The position numbers and the translations under genes were made by a program. From Pseudomonadota bacterium (GTDB lineage: Bacteria; Pseudomonadota; Gammaproteobacteria; Pseudomonadales; Azotimanducaceae): a stretch of 40,533 bases of DNA. Positions 8,447 through 16,626 of this stretch are shown here, one piece after another. Where the stretch lies: NCBI GenBank assembly GCA_022571865.1, contig JACZXA010000011.1, positions 1-40,533 of the forward strand, in the 5' to 3' direction. Positions within the stretch are counted from its first letter, which is position 1, and each line of letters begins with the position of its first letter. The notes under the pieces are model-generated. The model ran no database searches and had not been told where the DNA came from. It saw only the letters and a program-made list of their open reading frames with translations.

Positions 8447-9259
8447 ATGAGCTTCGAACGTCCCGTCAGCTTTGGATACAAGCGTGTTTCTCCTGCCGAA
8501 AAACAGCGGCTGGTTTCAGACGTGTTCGAATCCGTCGCGGAGCGTTACGACCTGATGAATGATCTCATGTCGCTGGGAACTCACCGATTGTTCAAGCGTA
8601 TGACCATCGAAATGTCCGGCGCGCGAGAAGGTAGCGTGGTACTCGATCTGGCCGGAGGCACGGGAGATCTGGCTCGGCTGTTTGCACCGGTAGTTGGCAA
8701 CTCGGGCTGCGTCGTGCTCGCCGATATCAACACAGCCATGATAAAAGTCGGTCGCGAGCGGCTCTTGAATCAAGGCCAAGCCCAGGTGCGATTCTGCGAA
8801 ACAAGCGCAGAAGCATTACCTTTTGCCAATGATAGTTTCAACTGCACGACGATCGGTTTCGGTTTACGCAACTTCACCGACAAAAACCTGGCACTGGTTG
8901 AAGTTTTGCGGGTGCTGCGACCGGGCGGCGCATTGTTGATTCTGGAATTCTCCAAACCCACCAATGCGCTCCTCGAAGCCGCTTACGGCGCCTTTCAGAC
9001 ACTGTGGCCCAGCATGGGCAAGCTCGTCACGGGGAACTCGGAATCTTATCGCTACCTGGTGGAATCCATTCGCGTGCATCCCAACCAGAAGGCGCTCAAG
9101 TTGATGATGGAAGACGCCGGGTTCATCAACGTGGAGTACCACAACCTGCTGGGCGGTACGGTAGCGATTCATCGGGGGGTAAAAAGCGGAGCAATGAGGC
9201 CGGCAACCAGCCAAGGAAATACCACGGCTCGTGGAGAAAACAATGGAGCGTCACCATGA
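8447..9259 (+). CDS. ubiE: Ubiquinone/menaquinone C-methyltransferase UbiE
   Basis: UbiE is an S-adenosylmethionine-dependent C-methyltransferase of ubiquinone (and menaquinone, where present) biosynthesis. The SAM-binding motif I VLDLAGGTGDLA is at about residues 65-76. Motifs NCTTIGFGLRN and RVLRPGGALLILEFSKP follow. ATG at 8447 gives the family N-terminus (FGYKRVSPAEKQRLVSDVFE); the frame is open further upstream but lies inside the DUF971 gene. At 270 residues it has about 20 more than usual, as a hydrophilic Gly/Asn/Thr-rich C-terminal tail. It overlaps ubiJ by 4 nt, starting the ubiE-ubiJ-ubiB operon. Confidence 0.96.
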   Translation: MSFERPVSFGYKRVSPAEKQRLVSDVFESVAERYDLMNDLMSLGTHRLFKRMTIEMSGAREGSVVLDLAGGTGDLARLFAPVVGNSGCVVLADINTAMIKVGRERLLNQGQAQVRFCETSAEALPFANDSFNCTTIGFGLRNFTDKNLALVEVLRVLRPGGALLILEFSKPTNALLEAAYGAFQTLWPSMGKLVTGNSESYRYLVESIRVHPNQKALKLMMEDAGFINVEYHNLLGGTVAIHRGVKSGAMRPATSQGNTTARGENNGASP

Positions 9260-9867
9260 GTGCCGCCGAGGTGCTTTTCATCGACGTTCTCGACCGTTTA
9301 GCCAACGCAAGTCTGAACCTTGATCCGCAATCAGCGTCACGCCTGGAACATCTCGACGGGCACATGCTGCGCCTGGAAGGAGAAGTGTCCAAAAATGTGT
9401 CCCCCAGGATCTTCACGTTGAAGGTAGAAGAAGGACATCTCTCGTTTTATCCGCACTCCCTGCCTGAGCCCAACGTTATCGTCAAAGGAAAACTAGCTGA
9501 CCTGGGCGCATGGTTGTTATCACGGGGCACCGCGGCAAACGTTGTCATCGTCGGGGATGAAACCGTACTGCAGGAACTAAAGGCTGTTTTTCAGGACTTT
9601 GAACCGGATCTGGGAAAACCCCTTTCCTACCTGCTGGGCCGCCAGGCCGCCGAAGACCTTCTCGGCGCGGTGGAACTCGCCTTCGCAGCCTTCCGATCCC
9701 TAATAGAAGGCGCCGGCGCCGCCATCAAACACAGTGCCGCTGGGCGCTATGCGGATGAAGCCCGCCTTAACGCGCTTCTCGATGGGATCGACAACGTGCG
9801 GATGCGGACGGATCGCGTTGCCGCACGCATCCGTACCGAGGAAACTCGCAGGCAGCAATTGCCGTGA
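9256..9867 (+). CDS. ubiJ: Ubiquinone biosynthesis accessory protein UbiJ
   Basis: UbiJ is a lipid-binding SCP2-domain protein that with UbiK helps assemble the soluble Ubi complex for the hydroxylation steps of ubiquinone synthesis. The SCP2 domain spans about residues 15-115 (FTLKVEEGHLSFYPH and VIVKGKLADLGAWLL). A helical C-terminus with DNVRMRTDRVAARI probably forms the coiled coil. The start ATG at 9256 overlaps the ubiE stop, and the stop overlaps the ubiB GTG start, so all three genes are coupled. The length of 203 residues is normal. Assignment rests on the SCP2-like sequence and the invariant position between ubiE and ubiB. Confidence 0.93.
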   Translation: MSAAEVLFIDVLDRLANASLNLDPQSASRLEHLDGHMLRLEGEVSKNVSPRIFTLKVEEGHLSFYPHSLPEPNVIVKGKLADLGAWLLSRGTAANVVIVGDETVLQELKAVFQDFEPDLGKPLSYLLGRQAAEDLLGAVELAFAAFRSLIEGAGAAIKHSAAGRYADEARLNALLDGIDNVRMRTDRVAARIRTEETRRQQLP

Positions 9868-11531
9868 ATCCATTTCGCAGGTTGGTAAAAATCGCCTGGA
9901 CGGCGAGCCGTTACCGTCTGGACGTATTGGTCGACCTGAAACAACTCAAGAACACAGATATACCGCTCCGTTACCAGTGGTTGTTGCGTTTATCTCCAAT
10001 ACGGTTATTTCCCAAAGGACGATACAGCCGAGGCAAGCGATTGCGCCTTGCGCTCGAAACTCTGGGACCGGTGTTCATCAAGTTCGGGCAGCTACTGTCG
10101 ACCCGCCGCGATCTGATCCCTCTTGACGTTGCTGATGAGTTAGCCCGTTTGCAGGACCACGTACCCTCTTTCCCCACCGATGTTGCCATAGCCATCATCG
10201 AACAAGCCCTCGAACAACCCATCGAGGAGGCGTTCGCGCACTTCGATCGAGAACCGCTGGCATCAGCGTCCGTCGCTCAGGTGCATACGGCGATACGTCA
10301 CGACGGATCGGAAGTCGTCGTCAAAGTTGTACGACCTGACATTCAGAAAGTCATCCGCGAAGATATGCAGGTACTTCGAAGTTTAGCAAATCTGTTGGTA
10401 AAGATATCAGTGGAAGCACGCCGCCTGCATCTGCGCGAAGTGTTGGATGACTACGAGCAGACTATTCTCGCCGAGCTCGACATGCGCAAGGAGGCGGACA
10501 ACACCGCAAAGCTTCGTTTGAATTTTGCCGGCTCTCCCATGCTCTATGTACCCAAGGTGCACTGGGACTACTGTCACACCAACATTCTCGTGCTGGAACG
10601 CATCTACGGCGTACAAATTTCCGATCTTGCCGAACTCAAGGCGCGCGGCACCAACATGAAAGTACTAGCCGAGCGGGGGGTCGAAACATTCTTCACGCAG
10701 GTGTTCGTCGATAACTTTTTCCATGCCGACATGCACCCCGGTAACATATTTGTCGACGTAAGTGATCCCGAAAGTCCACGATATATCGCTGTCGATTGCG
10801 CCATCATCGGCAAGCTGACCAAAGAAGATCAGGACTATCTCGCACGCAACCTGCTCGCGTTCTTCAATCGCGACTATGCAGAAGTTGCCCGTCTACACCT
10901 GGATTCAGGTTGGGTTCCAGATGGAACCGACCCGATTGAATTCGAACGCGTGATCAGGGAACTGTGCGAACCCATCTTCGAGAAGCCTCTGAGTGAGATT
11001 GAGTTCAGCCAGTTTCTCGTGCAGCTCTTTAAGGCGGCCAGTCAGTTTCATATGGAAATCCAACCGCAACTGGTATTGCTGCAGAAGACGCTCCTTTACA
11101 TTGAGGGTCTTGGCCGTGAGCTCTACCCGGAGCTCGATCTCTGGGAAACCGCAAAACCGTTCATGGAAACGTGGATGGCCGAACACGTCGGTCCGGCCGC
11201 AACGTTTCGCGAATTCGCCGCCCGGGGACCTGAACTGCTCGAACAGCTACCGCGGCTCCCCGCGCTGATCCTCAATGCGACAGGCCAGATACGCCATCTG
11301 GAGCGCACCGTAGAACGGCAGAGTGCTTCTCTGAAGAATCTGGAAGAGCGGGTAGGCAAGCTCAGCCATCGTGGGCGGGTGCGCCGCTATGCGGGGGCTG
11401 CCTTGATCGTCGCAGCCACCATCCTGCTATGGGGACCCATATCGCAATCGCTCGAGGCGGCTCAGGACCTCACGAACCTGGCGGGCCTGGTGAGCGCGGT
11501 GCTCGGATCGTGGTTGTTAGTTCGAGCTTGA
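9864..11531 (+). CDS. ubiB: Ubiquinone biosynthesis protein kinase-like UbiB
   Basis: UbiB is an atypical ABC1/ADCK-family kinase-like ATPase anchored in the inner membrane and needed for ubiquinone synthesis. The hallmark KxGQ motif is at Lys73-Gln76 (FIKFGQLLSTRRDLIP). The alanine/serine-rich nucleotide loop is PLASASVAQVH. HADMHPGNIF is the catalytic-loop equivalent, and VDCAIIGKL replaces the canonical DFG as in other UbiB proteins. Two C-terminal hydrophobic segments (about residues 508-528 and 535-553) form the membrane anchor. The start is GTG at 9864, overlapping the ubiJ stop by 4 nt. The length of 555 residues is normal. Confidence 0.96.
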   Translation: MNPFRRLVKIAWTASRYRLDVLVDLKQLKNTDIPLRYQWLLRLSPIRLFPKGRYSRGKRLRLALETLGPVFIKFGQLLSTRRDLIPLDVADELARLQDHVPSFPTDVAIAIIEQALEQPIEEAFAHFDREPLASASVAQVHTAIRHDGSEVVVKVVRPDIQKVIREDMQVLRSLANLLVKISVEARRLHLREVLDDYEQTILAELDMRKEADNTAKLRLNFAGSPMLYVPKVHWDYCHTNILVLERIYGVQISDLAELKARGTNMKVLAERGVETFFTQVFVDNFFHADMHPGNIFVDVSDPESPRYIAVDCAIIGKLTKEDQDYLARNLLAFFNRDYAEVARLHLDSGWVPDGTDPIEFERVIRELCEPIFEKPLSEIEFSQFLVQLFKAASQFHMEIQPQLVLLQKTLLYIEGLGRELYPELDLWETAKPFMETWMAEHVGPAATFREFAARGPELLEQLPRLPALILNATGQIRHLERTVERQSASLKNLEERVGKLSHRGRVRRYAGAALIVAATILLWGPISQSLEAAQDLTNLAGLVSAVLGSWLLVRA

Positions 11532-11572
11532 GATCAACAATTGTTTACTTACCGGGTGGATGAGAAGCAGTT

Positions 11573-11902
11573 ATGAACATAATCGACGAGTTGACCGAAG
11601 TTCTCGAAGCACGACGCGGTGCCGATCCCAAATCATCTTATGTGGCAAGCCTTTATGAAAACGGGCTCAACAAGATACTGGAGAAAGTGGGCGAGGAAGC
11701 GACGGAGGTAGTCATCGCGGGCAAAGAGGCTGTCGGGCACGGTCGCCAAGAGGCACTTTTACACGAAGTGGCGGACCTGTGGTTCCACACTTGCGTGCTG
11801 CTCGTGCACCTGGAGCAGAAACCACGCTGGGTACTCGAACTCCTCGAAGCGCGCCTCGGGACCTCGGGGCATACCGAAAAGGCGAATCGGCAGGGATTAT
11901 GA
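11573..11902 (+). CDS. hisE: Phosphoribosyl-ATP pyrophosphatase HisE
   Basis: HisE hydrolyses phosphoribosyl-ATP to phosphoribosyl-AMP, the second step of histidine synthesis. The MazG-like all-alpha fold shows as GLNKILEKVGEEATEVVIAGKE, where the acidic residues bind magnesium, then LLHEVADLWFHTCVLL. It is a standalone 109-residue protein, not fused to HisI, and no hisI is adjacent. Position between ubiB and tatA is common in gammaproteobacteria. It is about 19 kb from hisB and hisA, so histidine genes are dispersed. Confidence 0.95.
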   Translation: MNIIDELTEVLEARRGADPKSSYVASLYENGLNKILEKVGEEATEVVIAGKEAVGHGRQEALLHEVADLWFHTCVLLVHLEQKPRWVLELLEARLGTSGHTEKANRQGL

Positions 11903-11948
11903 GAAAAAGAACGAGACGGATTCCACCCCCAAGGGCATCCGGACGCCT

Positions 11949-11954
11949 TATAAT
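11949..11954 (+). promoter_or_regulatory. Perfect TATAAT upstream of tatA
   Basis: A consensus -10 hexamer lies 41 bp upstream of the tatA start, in the hisE-tatA gap. No convincing -35 was found at 16-18 nt spacing, so promoter activity is only suggested. Confidence 0.3.
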
Positions 11955-11995
11955 TACCAACAACGACTTAGTTTAAGCGGAAATGGAGATAGCTC

Positions 11996-12229
11996 ATGTT
12001 TGGAGGATTTGGTCTCACCGAGCTTTTGGTTATTCTCGCCATCGTGCTGCTGATTTTCGGGCCTAAGCGATTGAAGAATATCGGTTCGGATCTGGGCAAT
12101 GCCATCAAAGGCTTTCGCACAGCGGTGACGGATGATGAGAAAACCAAAACAACCGAAGATCCCAAAGTGATCGACGGCGAACTGAACGAAGCACAGAAGA
12201 CCGAGAGCAAACAAGACACGCATGTTTGA
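11996..12229 (+). CDS. tatA: Twin-arginine translocase subunit TatA
   Basis: TatA forms the protein-conducting assemblies of the Tat pathway, which exports folded proteins with twin-arginine signals. An N-terminal membrane helix (about residues 6-20, [15 protein letters not shown]) is followed by the conserved [10 protein letters not shown] hinge, an amphipathic helix and an acidic tail. The length of 77 residues is normal. A GGAG ribosome-binding site lies about 10 nt upstream. The stop codon lies 8 nt inside tatB. Confidence 0.96.
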   Translation: MFGGFGLTELLVILAIVLLIFGPKRLKNIGSDLGNAIKGFRTAVTDDEKTKTTEDPKVIDGELNEAQKTESKQDTHV

Positions 12230-12725
12230 CATCGGTTTTCCCGAACTGGTTTTGATTGCGGTGGTCGGTTTACTGGTGATCGGCCCGGAGCGTCTTCCCG
12301 AGACTCTACGCACTCTGGGTCTTTGGCTTGGGCGTATGCGACGCAGTTTCGCCAAGGTCAAAAGCGAAATCGAGAAAGAAATCGGCATGGATGAGGTGCG
12401 CCGGCAACTACACAACGAATCCGTCATGGAAGAGATGAAACGGATCGAGACAGATGTACGTGCAACGGCAAAAGACACTCGCGACGCTCTGAACGACGCC
12501 ACCATTCATACACCGTCACCGACAAACTCCCTGCCGACCAGCAACGCAAGCGCTCCAACCGATCCGGCCCTCGATGCGATTGATGCGGTCGCTGAATCTG
12601 CGCCCGAAGCGAGTGCTCGAGACAATGACCCGGCTGTTGAAGAACAATCCAGACAAGTCGCCTCAGACGAGACCCCTGAACAGTCAGCGGATCGCCCACC
12701 ACCCGCCAGCGAGGCAAACGGCTAG
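12222..12725 (+). CDS. tatB: Twin-arginine translocase subunit TatB
   Basis: TatB forms, with TatC, the receptor for twin-arginine signal peptides. [33 protein letters not shown] holds the single membrane helix with the characteristic Glu near its start and the GPERLP hinge. An amphipathic helix follows (residues about 30-90). The C-terminal third is low-complexity (Ala/Pro/Asp/Ser/Thr), as usual for TatB. It overlaps tatA by 8 nt and tatC by 1 nt. Confidence 0.95.
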   Translation: MFDIGFPELVLIAVVGLLVIGPERLPETLRTLGLWLGRMRRSFAKVKSEIEKEIGMDEVRRQLHNESVMEEMKRIETDVRATAKDTRDALNDATIHTPSPTNSLPTSNASAPTDPALDAIDAVAESAPEASARDNDPAVEEQSRQVASDETPEQSADRPPPASEANG

Positions 12726-13495
12726 TGGCATCCAGCGAAGAACAAATCAACCACGACGAGTCGGTGGACAACGCAGAGCAGCCGTTTCTCTCTCACATCA
12801 TCGAACTGCGCTCGCGTATTCTTCGCGGCATGCTGGTTGTGGTCCTCATTTTCATACCGCTGTTTTTTATCGCGGAAGATCTCTACCGTTTCATCGCCGC
12901 CCCATTGATGGCACATCTGCCTGATGGTGGCAATATGATTGCTACAGGGGTCGCATCACCGTTTCTAACACCATTCAAAACAACCATTTACGCCTCGATT
13001 TTTCTTGGCATGCCATTTCTGCTACACCAGATCTGGGGGTTCGTTTCGCCTGGTCTTTACCTGCATGAAAAGAAGTTTGCTCTTCCGTTGCTGTTCTCGA
13101 GCATCGTACTTTTTTATCTGGGCATGGCGTTTGCGTATTACGCCGTCTTCCCGTTGATATTCGCGTTTTTTGCCAGCGTGACGCCCGAAGGCGTGACTAT
13201 GATGACGGATATCAACAGCTACCTCGATTTTGTGCTGAAGTTGTTTTTTGCTTTCGGTTTCGCATTCGAGATTCCGATCGCGACGCTGCTGTTGGTTTGG
13301 TCAGGTTTATCCACGCCTGACAGCCTGGCAAGGAAACGGCCTTACATCATCGTTGGTTGTTTTGTCCTTGGCATGTTGTTGACTCCACCCGACATCATTT
13401 CACAACTCATGTTGGCGGTGCCCATGTGGATTCTGTTCGAAATAGGAATATTGCTTGCGCGGTTCATAGAAAGGCGTTCCGTTGAGCCTGACTGA
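12725..13495 (+). CDS. tatC: Twin-arginine translocase subunit TatC
   Basis: TatC is the polytopic inner-membrane core of the Tat receptor and binds the twin-arginine motif. The conserved cytoplasmic N-terminal LSHIIELRSRIL and about six membrane helices are visible, with the FVSPGLYLHEKKFALP loop between helices two and three. The start is GTG at 12725, sharing one base with the tatB stop. The length of 256 residues is normal. The 3' end overlaps the following acetyltransferase gene by 14 nt. Confidence 0.96.
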   Translation: MASSEEQINHDESVDNAEQPFLSHIIELRSRILRGMLVVVLIFIPLFFIAEDLYRFIAAPLMAHLPDGGNMIATGVASPFLTPFKTTIYASIFLGMPFLLHQIWGFVSPGLYLHEKKFALPLLFSSIVLFYLGMAFAYYAVFPLIFAFFASVTPEGVTMMTDINSYLDFVLKLFFAFGFAFEIPIATLLLVWSGLSTPDSLARKRPYIIVGCFVLGMLLTPPDIISQLMLAVPMWILFEIGILLARFIERRSVEPD

Positions 13496-13970
13496 AAACT
13501 CAGGCCAGTCCGTGAATCTGCCGGAGTTGGTCGAATTCCGCCCGGAGATGGCCGACGAACTCATCACCATGTGGCGACGCAGTTTCAACCGTGCGCTTGC
13601 ACCCTATAAAGATCCACATTCATTCGCCGAACACCGCGAGTTTCTACTCAAGGTACTGATCAACCGTTCAGACGTTACGGTGGCACAACACCAAGAAACG
13701 ATCATTGGCTTCATGGCCCAGACCGGTGAGAACATCGAGCAGCTTTACCTGCACGTGAACCACCAGAGCCAGGGCGTCGGCAGCCAGTTCATCGACCTCG
13801 CCAAATCCGCTTCGCCTGCGCGACTGCATCTGTTCACCTTTCAGCGAAACCTCAAGGCACGGCGTTTTTATAAAAAACATGGGTTTCGCGAAATAAACTA
13901 CGGCTACATGAACAAGGAAGGCCTGGCGGACGTGGAACTCGAGTATCTACCCTCGGATCAACTCGGCTGA
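13482..13970 (+). CDS. GNAT-family N-acetyltransferase
   Basis: This is a Gcn5-related acyl-CoA-dependent N-acyltransferase. The acetyl-CoA-binding region reads YLHVNHQSQGVGSQFIDLAK, a Q/RxxGxG/A-like loop, followed by HLFTFQRNLKARRFYKKHGFRE, the typical C-terminal motif. The substrate cannot be inferred. The start is TTG at 13482, overlapping tatC; an in-frame GTG at 13512 is an alternative. It is last in the tat operon and ends 15 bp from the convergent dtd. Confidence 0.88.
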   Translation: MSLTENSGQSVNLPELVEFRPEMADELITMWRRSFNRALAPYKDPHSFAEHREFLLKVLINRSDVTVAQHQETIIGFMAQTGENIEQLYLHVNHQSQGVGSQFIDLAKSASPARLHLFTFQRNLKARRFYKKHGFREINYGYMNKEGLADVELEYLPSDQLG

Positions 13971-13985
13971 CCGCAATGCGATAGC

Positions 13986-14441
13986 TCAGTCCGCCTTTTG
14001 TACTTGCCGTTCGAGCAAGAAAGTAACCGGACCGTCGTTCGTCAGCGCCACCTGCATATCAGCCCCAAACCGACCTTCACTGACCCGGGATGAGCGTTCC
14101 CGCATCCGGCTGAGAAAACCTGCATAAAGCACCTCGGCAAGCTCTGGCGCCGCCGCTGTGCTGAAGCCAGGACGTCGACCCCGCGAAGTGTCCGCCGCCA
14201 AGGTAAACTGAGAAACCACCAGCACCTCACCATCGATATCCATTACCGAACGATTCATGGCTTTGTCTCCATCGGCAAAGATGCGCAAATCCAAGGTCTT
14301 CTCCACCAACCAGTCAACTTCGGCTTCCGTGTCCGCCCTTTCCACACCGAGAAAAACCAGCAACCCACAGCCAATACTCGCAATCGTTTCTCCGCCGACG
14401 ACGACCGCTGCTTCACTCACCCGCTGCAGCAAAACGCGCAC
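13986..14441 (-). CDS. dtd: D-aminoacyl-tRNA deacylase
   Basis: Dtd hydrolyses D-aminoacyl-tRNA (and glycyl-tRNA-Ala), a translation quality-control step. The two active-site motifs are present: SQFTLAAD and the NDGPVT loop carrying the cross-subunit Gly-Pro. The N-terminus MRVLLQRVSEAAV is canonical, and the length of 151 residues is about normal. It follows typA on the same strand after 18 bp, so the two are probably co-transcribed. Confidence 0.96.
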   Translation of the reverse strand: MRVLLQRVSEAAVVVGGETIASIGCGLLVFLGVERADTEAEVDWLVEKTLDLRIFADGDKAMNRSVMDIDGEVLVVSQFTLAADTSRGRRPGFSTAAAPELAEVLYAGFLSRMRERSSRVSEGRFGADMQVALTNDGPVTFLLERQVQKAD

Positions 14442-14459
14442 ATTTTCTCCTGGTCAAAA

Positions 14460-16271
14460 CTACCCCGCTCGCTTTCGTTCATGGGCTTTCAGGTACAGCT
14501 TGCGTATCCGAATCACCTTGGGCGTGATTTCCACCAACTCATCGTCATCGATAAAATCGAGCGCCTGCTCCAGGGTTAGTCGCATCGGCGCGGTAAGCAG
14601 AATGTTCTCATCACTTCCCGCGGCACGAATGTTCGTGAGCTTCTTTTCTTTCAGTGGATTGACGACCATGTCCGTAGTGCGACTGTGCAAGCCGACAACC
14701 ATACCTTCGTATACCTCGTCGTTCGGACCGATCATCATCCGACCCCGGTTTTGCAGGTTGAAAAGCGCATAAGCCACGGCCTTGCCTTCGGCCATGGCGA
14801 TGAGCACACCGTTGTTACGTTGTCCCACTTCACCCGGAGTTCGAGGTCCGTAGCCGTCGGCGGCAAAGGTCATGATGCCGGTACCGGAGGTCAACGAGAG
14901 AAACTGTTGCCGATAGCCCATGAGCCCACGGGTGGGAATACGATACCTGATCCGCACCCGGCCACGACCATCCGGATACATCGCCTCCAGTTCTCCACGG
15001 CGCTTGCCCAGGCTTTCCATTACCTTGCCCTGGTGAACGTCCTCAACGTCGACAGTCAATATTTCGAAAGGCTCGAGAATCTGGCCGTCGACCTCTTGCG
15101 TGATCACCTGGGGGCGCGAAACGGCAAGTTCGTATCCTTCCCGGCGCATGGTTTCAATCAAGATAGACAGATGTAACTCACCGCGCCCCGAAACCCGGAA
15201 GCGGTCTGGATCATCGGTTTCACTCACCGCCAAGGCCACATTGTGGGTCGCCTCACGGAACAGCCGATCCTTGAGTTGACGGCTGGTGAGATAGTCGCCA
15301 TCGCGCCCGGCGAAAGGTGAGGTGTTTACACAAAACAACATGGTGAGCGTCGGCTCATCCACGATGAGCGCTGGCAGACGTTCCACCCGCTCCGGGGCAC
15401 AAATCGTCTCGGAAATACCGATTTCGGATACTCCCGTAACACACACGATGTCACCGGCCGAAGCCTCCTCCAGTTCGAAACGCTCGAGCCCCCTGTATCC
15501 GAGCACCGAAAGAATCCGCCCTTTGCGCGACTCTCCAGCCAGGTTCACAACCACAACGGGTTGGTTCCGGGTTACCTTGCCACGATTGATCCGACCGATT
15601 CCCATCACGCCGACAAAACTCGAGTAGTCGAGTGCACTGATCTGCATCTGTAACGGCGCATCCACCTCGACATCTGGAGGCGGCACGCAGTTGATGATCG
15701 TGTCGAGGAGCACCGTCATGTCATCGCCGAGCGGATCGGGCTCCTCACCCGCCTGGCCCAACAGGGCAGAGGTGTAGACAATCGGGAAATCCAACTGATC
15801 ATCGGACGCGCCCAAGTTGTCGAACAGGTCGAATACTTCATCAATCACTCGATAAGGCTCTGCGCCCGGGCGATCCACCTTGTTCACCACAACGATAGGG
15901 TTCAGTCCAGCCGCGAAGGCTTTCTGGGTCACGAATCGAGTTTGCGGCATGGGACCCTCGACCGCATCAACCAGCAGCAGCACGGAATCGACCATGGAAA
16001 GTATCCGTTCCACCTCTCCACCAAAATCGGCATGGCCGGGCGTGTCGACGATATTGATCCGATGTTCGCGGTACTCGATGGCGGTGTTTTTTGAGAGTAT
16101 CGTGATCCCGCGCTCGCGCTCGAGTTCGTTGCTGTCCATGACCCGCTCGGGCATCACCGCACCGTCGCGTCCAAGCAGACCCGTCTGCTGGAGCAACCGA
16201 TCGATCAAGGTAGTTTTGCCATGATCGACATGGGCGATGATTGCGATGTTGCGTAAAAGATTCTGGGGCAC
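14460..16271 (-). CDS. typA: Ribosome-associated GTPase TypA/BipA
   Basis: TypA (BipA) is a translational GTPase of the EF-G/LepA group that acts in 50S assembly and stress adaptation. GTPase motifs are AHVDHGKTTL (G1), DTPGHADF (G3) and NKVDR (G4). The C-terminal BipA domain (RGLMGYRQQFLSLTSGTG) is complete. The length of 603 residues is normal. The start is GTG at 16271. An in-frame TAG lies 18 nt upstream inside the adjoining MITE-like element, so translation cannot start further up. The element directly abuts the start codon and supplies the weak GGA ribosome-binding context. The native promoter must have been displaced or lie beyond the element. Confidence 0.96.
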   Translation of the reverse strand: MPQNLLRNIAIIAHVDHGKTTLIDRLLQQTGLLGRDGAVMPERVMDSNELERERGITILSKNTAIEYREHRINIVDTPGHADFGGEVERILSMVDSVLLLVDAVEGPMPQTRFVTQKAFAAGLNPIVVVNKVDRPGAEPYRVIDEVFDLFDNLGASDDQLDFPIVYTSALLGQAGEEPDPLGDDMTVLLDTIINCVPPPDVEVDAPLQMQISALDYSSFVGVMGIGRINRGKVTRNQPVVVVNLAGESRKGRILSVLGYRGLERFELEEASAGDIVCVTGVSEIGISETICAPERVERLPALIVDEPTLTMLFCVNTSPFAGRDGDYLTSRQLKDRLFREATHNVALAVSETDDPDRFRVSGRGELHLSILIETMRREGYELAVSRPQVITQEVDGQILEPFEILTVDVEDVHQGKVMESLGKRRGELEAMYPDGRGRVRIRYRIPTRGLMGYRQQFLSLTSGTGIMTFAADGYGPRTPGEVGQRNNGVLIAMAEGKAVAYALFNLQNRGRMMIGPNDEVYEGMVVGLHSRTTDMVVNPLKEKKLTNIRAAGSDENILLTAPMRLTLEQALDFIDDDELVEITPKVIRIRKLYLKAHERKRAG

Positions 16272-16597
16272 TAGTGTTCCAACTACCTATTATTGATGGG
16301 TTCAGCGATCCCGCTGCGCTCGCGGGTGTCGACCAGTAAGGCGCAGTGCGCAGGGAATGGCCATAGTCACTACTCGTCCGAGGAGCAAGCGCTGCAAGGC
16401 GGCTGTGAGGCACCACGGGATCGCCCTTCCGGGTTGTCTTGTCAGCGTCCATGGACTGCGTTCCACCTCTTGAGAAGGACTATGGCCATTCTCTGCGAGG
16501 GCGCCGGCCAATCGAAGATTGGCCCCCTTGCCCCGCTTATCGCAAGAGGCGCTGACAAGACAACTGAACCCGGCAATAATAGGTAATTGGAACACTA
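16272..16597. mobile_element. MITE-like nested palindromic element
   Basis: This is a 326-bp non-coding element. Its 34-bp terminal inverted repeats (16272-16305 and 16564-16597) match at 31 of 34 positions and start TAGTGTTCCA. Inside are a 20-bp inverted repeat with one mismatch (16349-16368 and 16478-16497), a perfect 15-bp one (16433-16447 and 16550-16564), and an 8-bp hairpin with a GAA loop (16506-16524). TA at each outer edge would fit a TA target duplication as made by IS630/Tc1-type transposases. It has no credible ORF. It sits exactly between the typA start codon and the promoter side of the PP-loop gene. The family is unidentified. Confidence 0.75.
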
Positions 16598-16626
16598 ATC
16601 CGCAGCCGAAAAAAAGGTGGCGCAGT

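Noticed and set aside
16272-16597. CRISPR or phage attachment site as explanation for the repeats
   Set aside because: The repeats are inverted and nested rather than direct and spaced, and no cas or integrase gene is near.
16519-16626. In-frame extension of the PP-loop gene into the MITE-like element
   Set aside because: The ribosome-binding site AAGGTGG and family-like N-terminus point to ATG 16627; the upstream part is repeat sequence.
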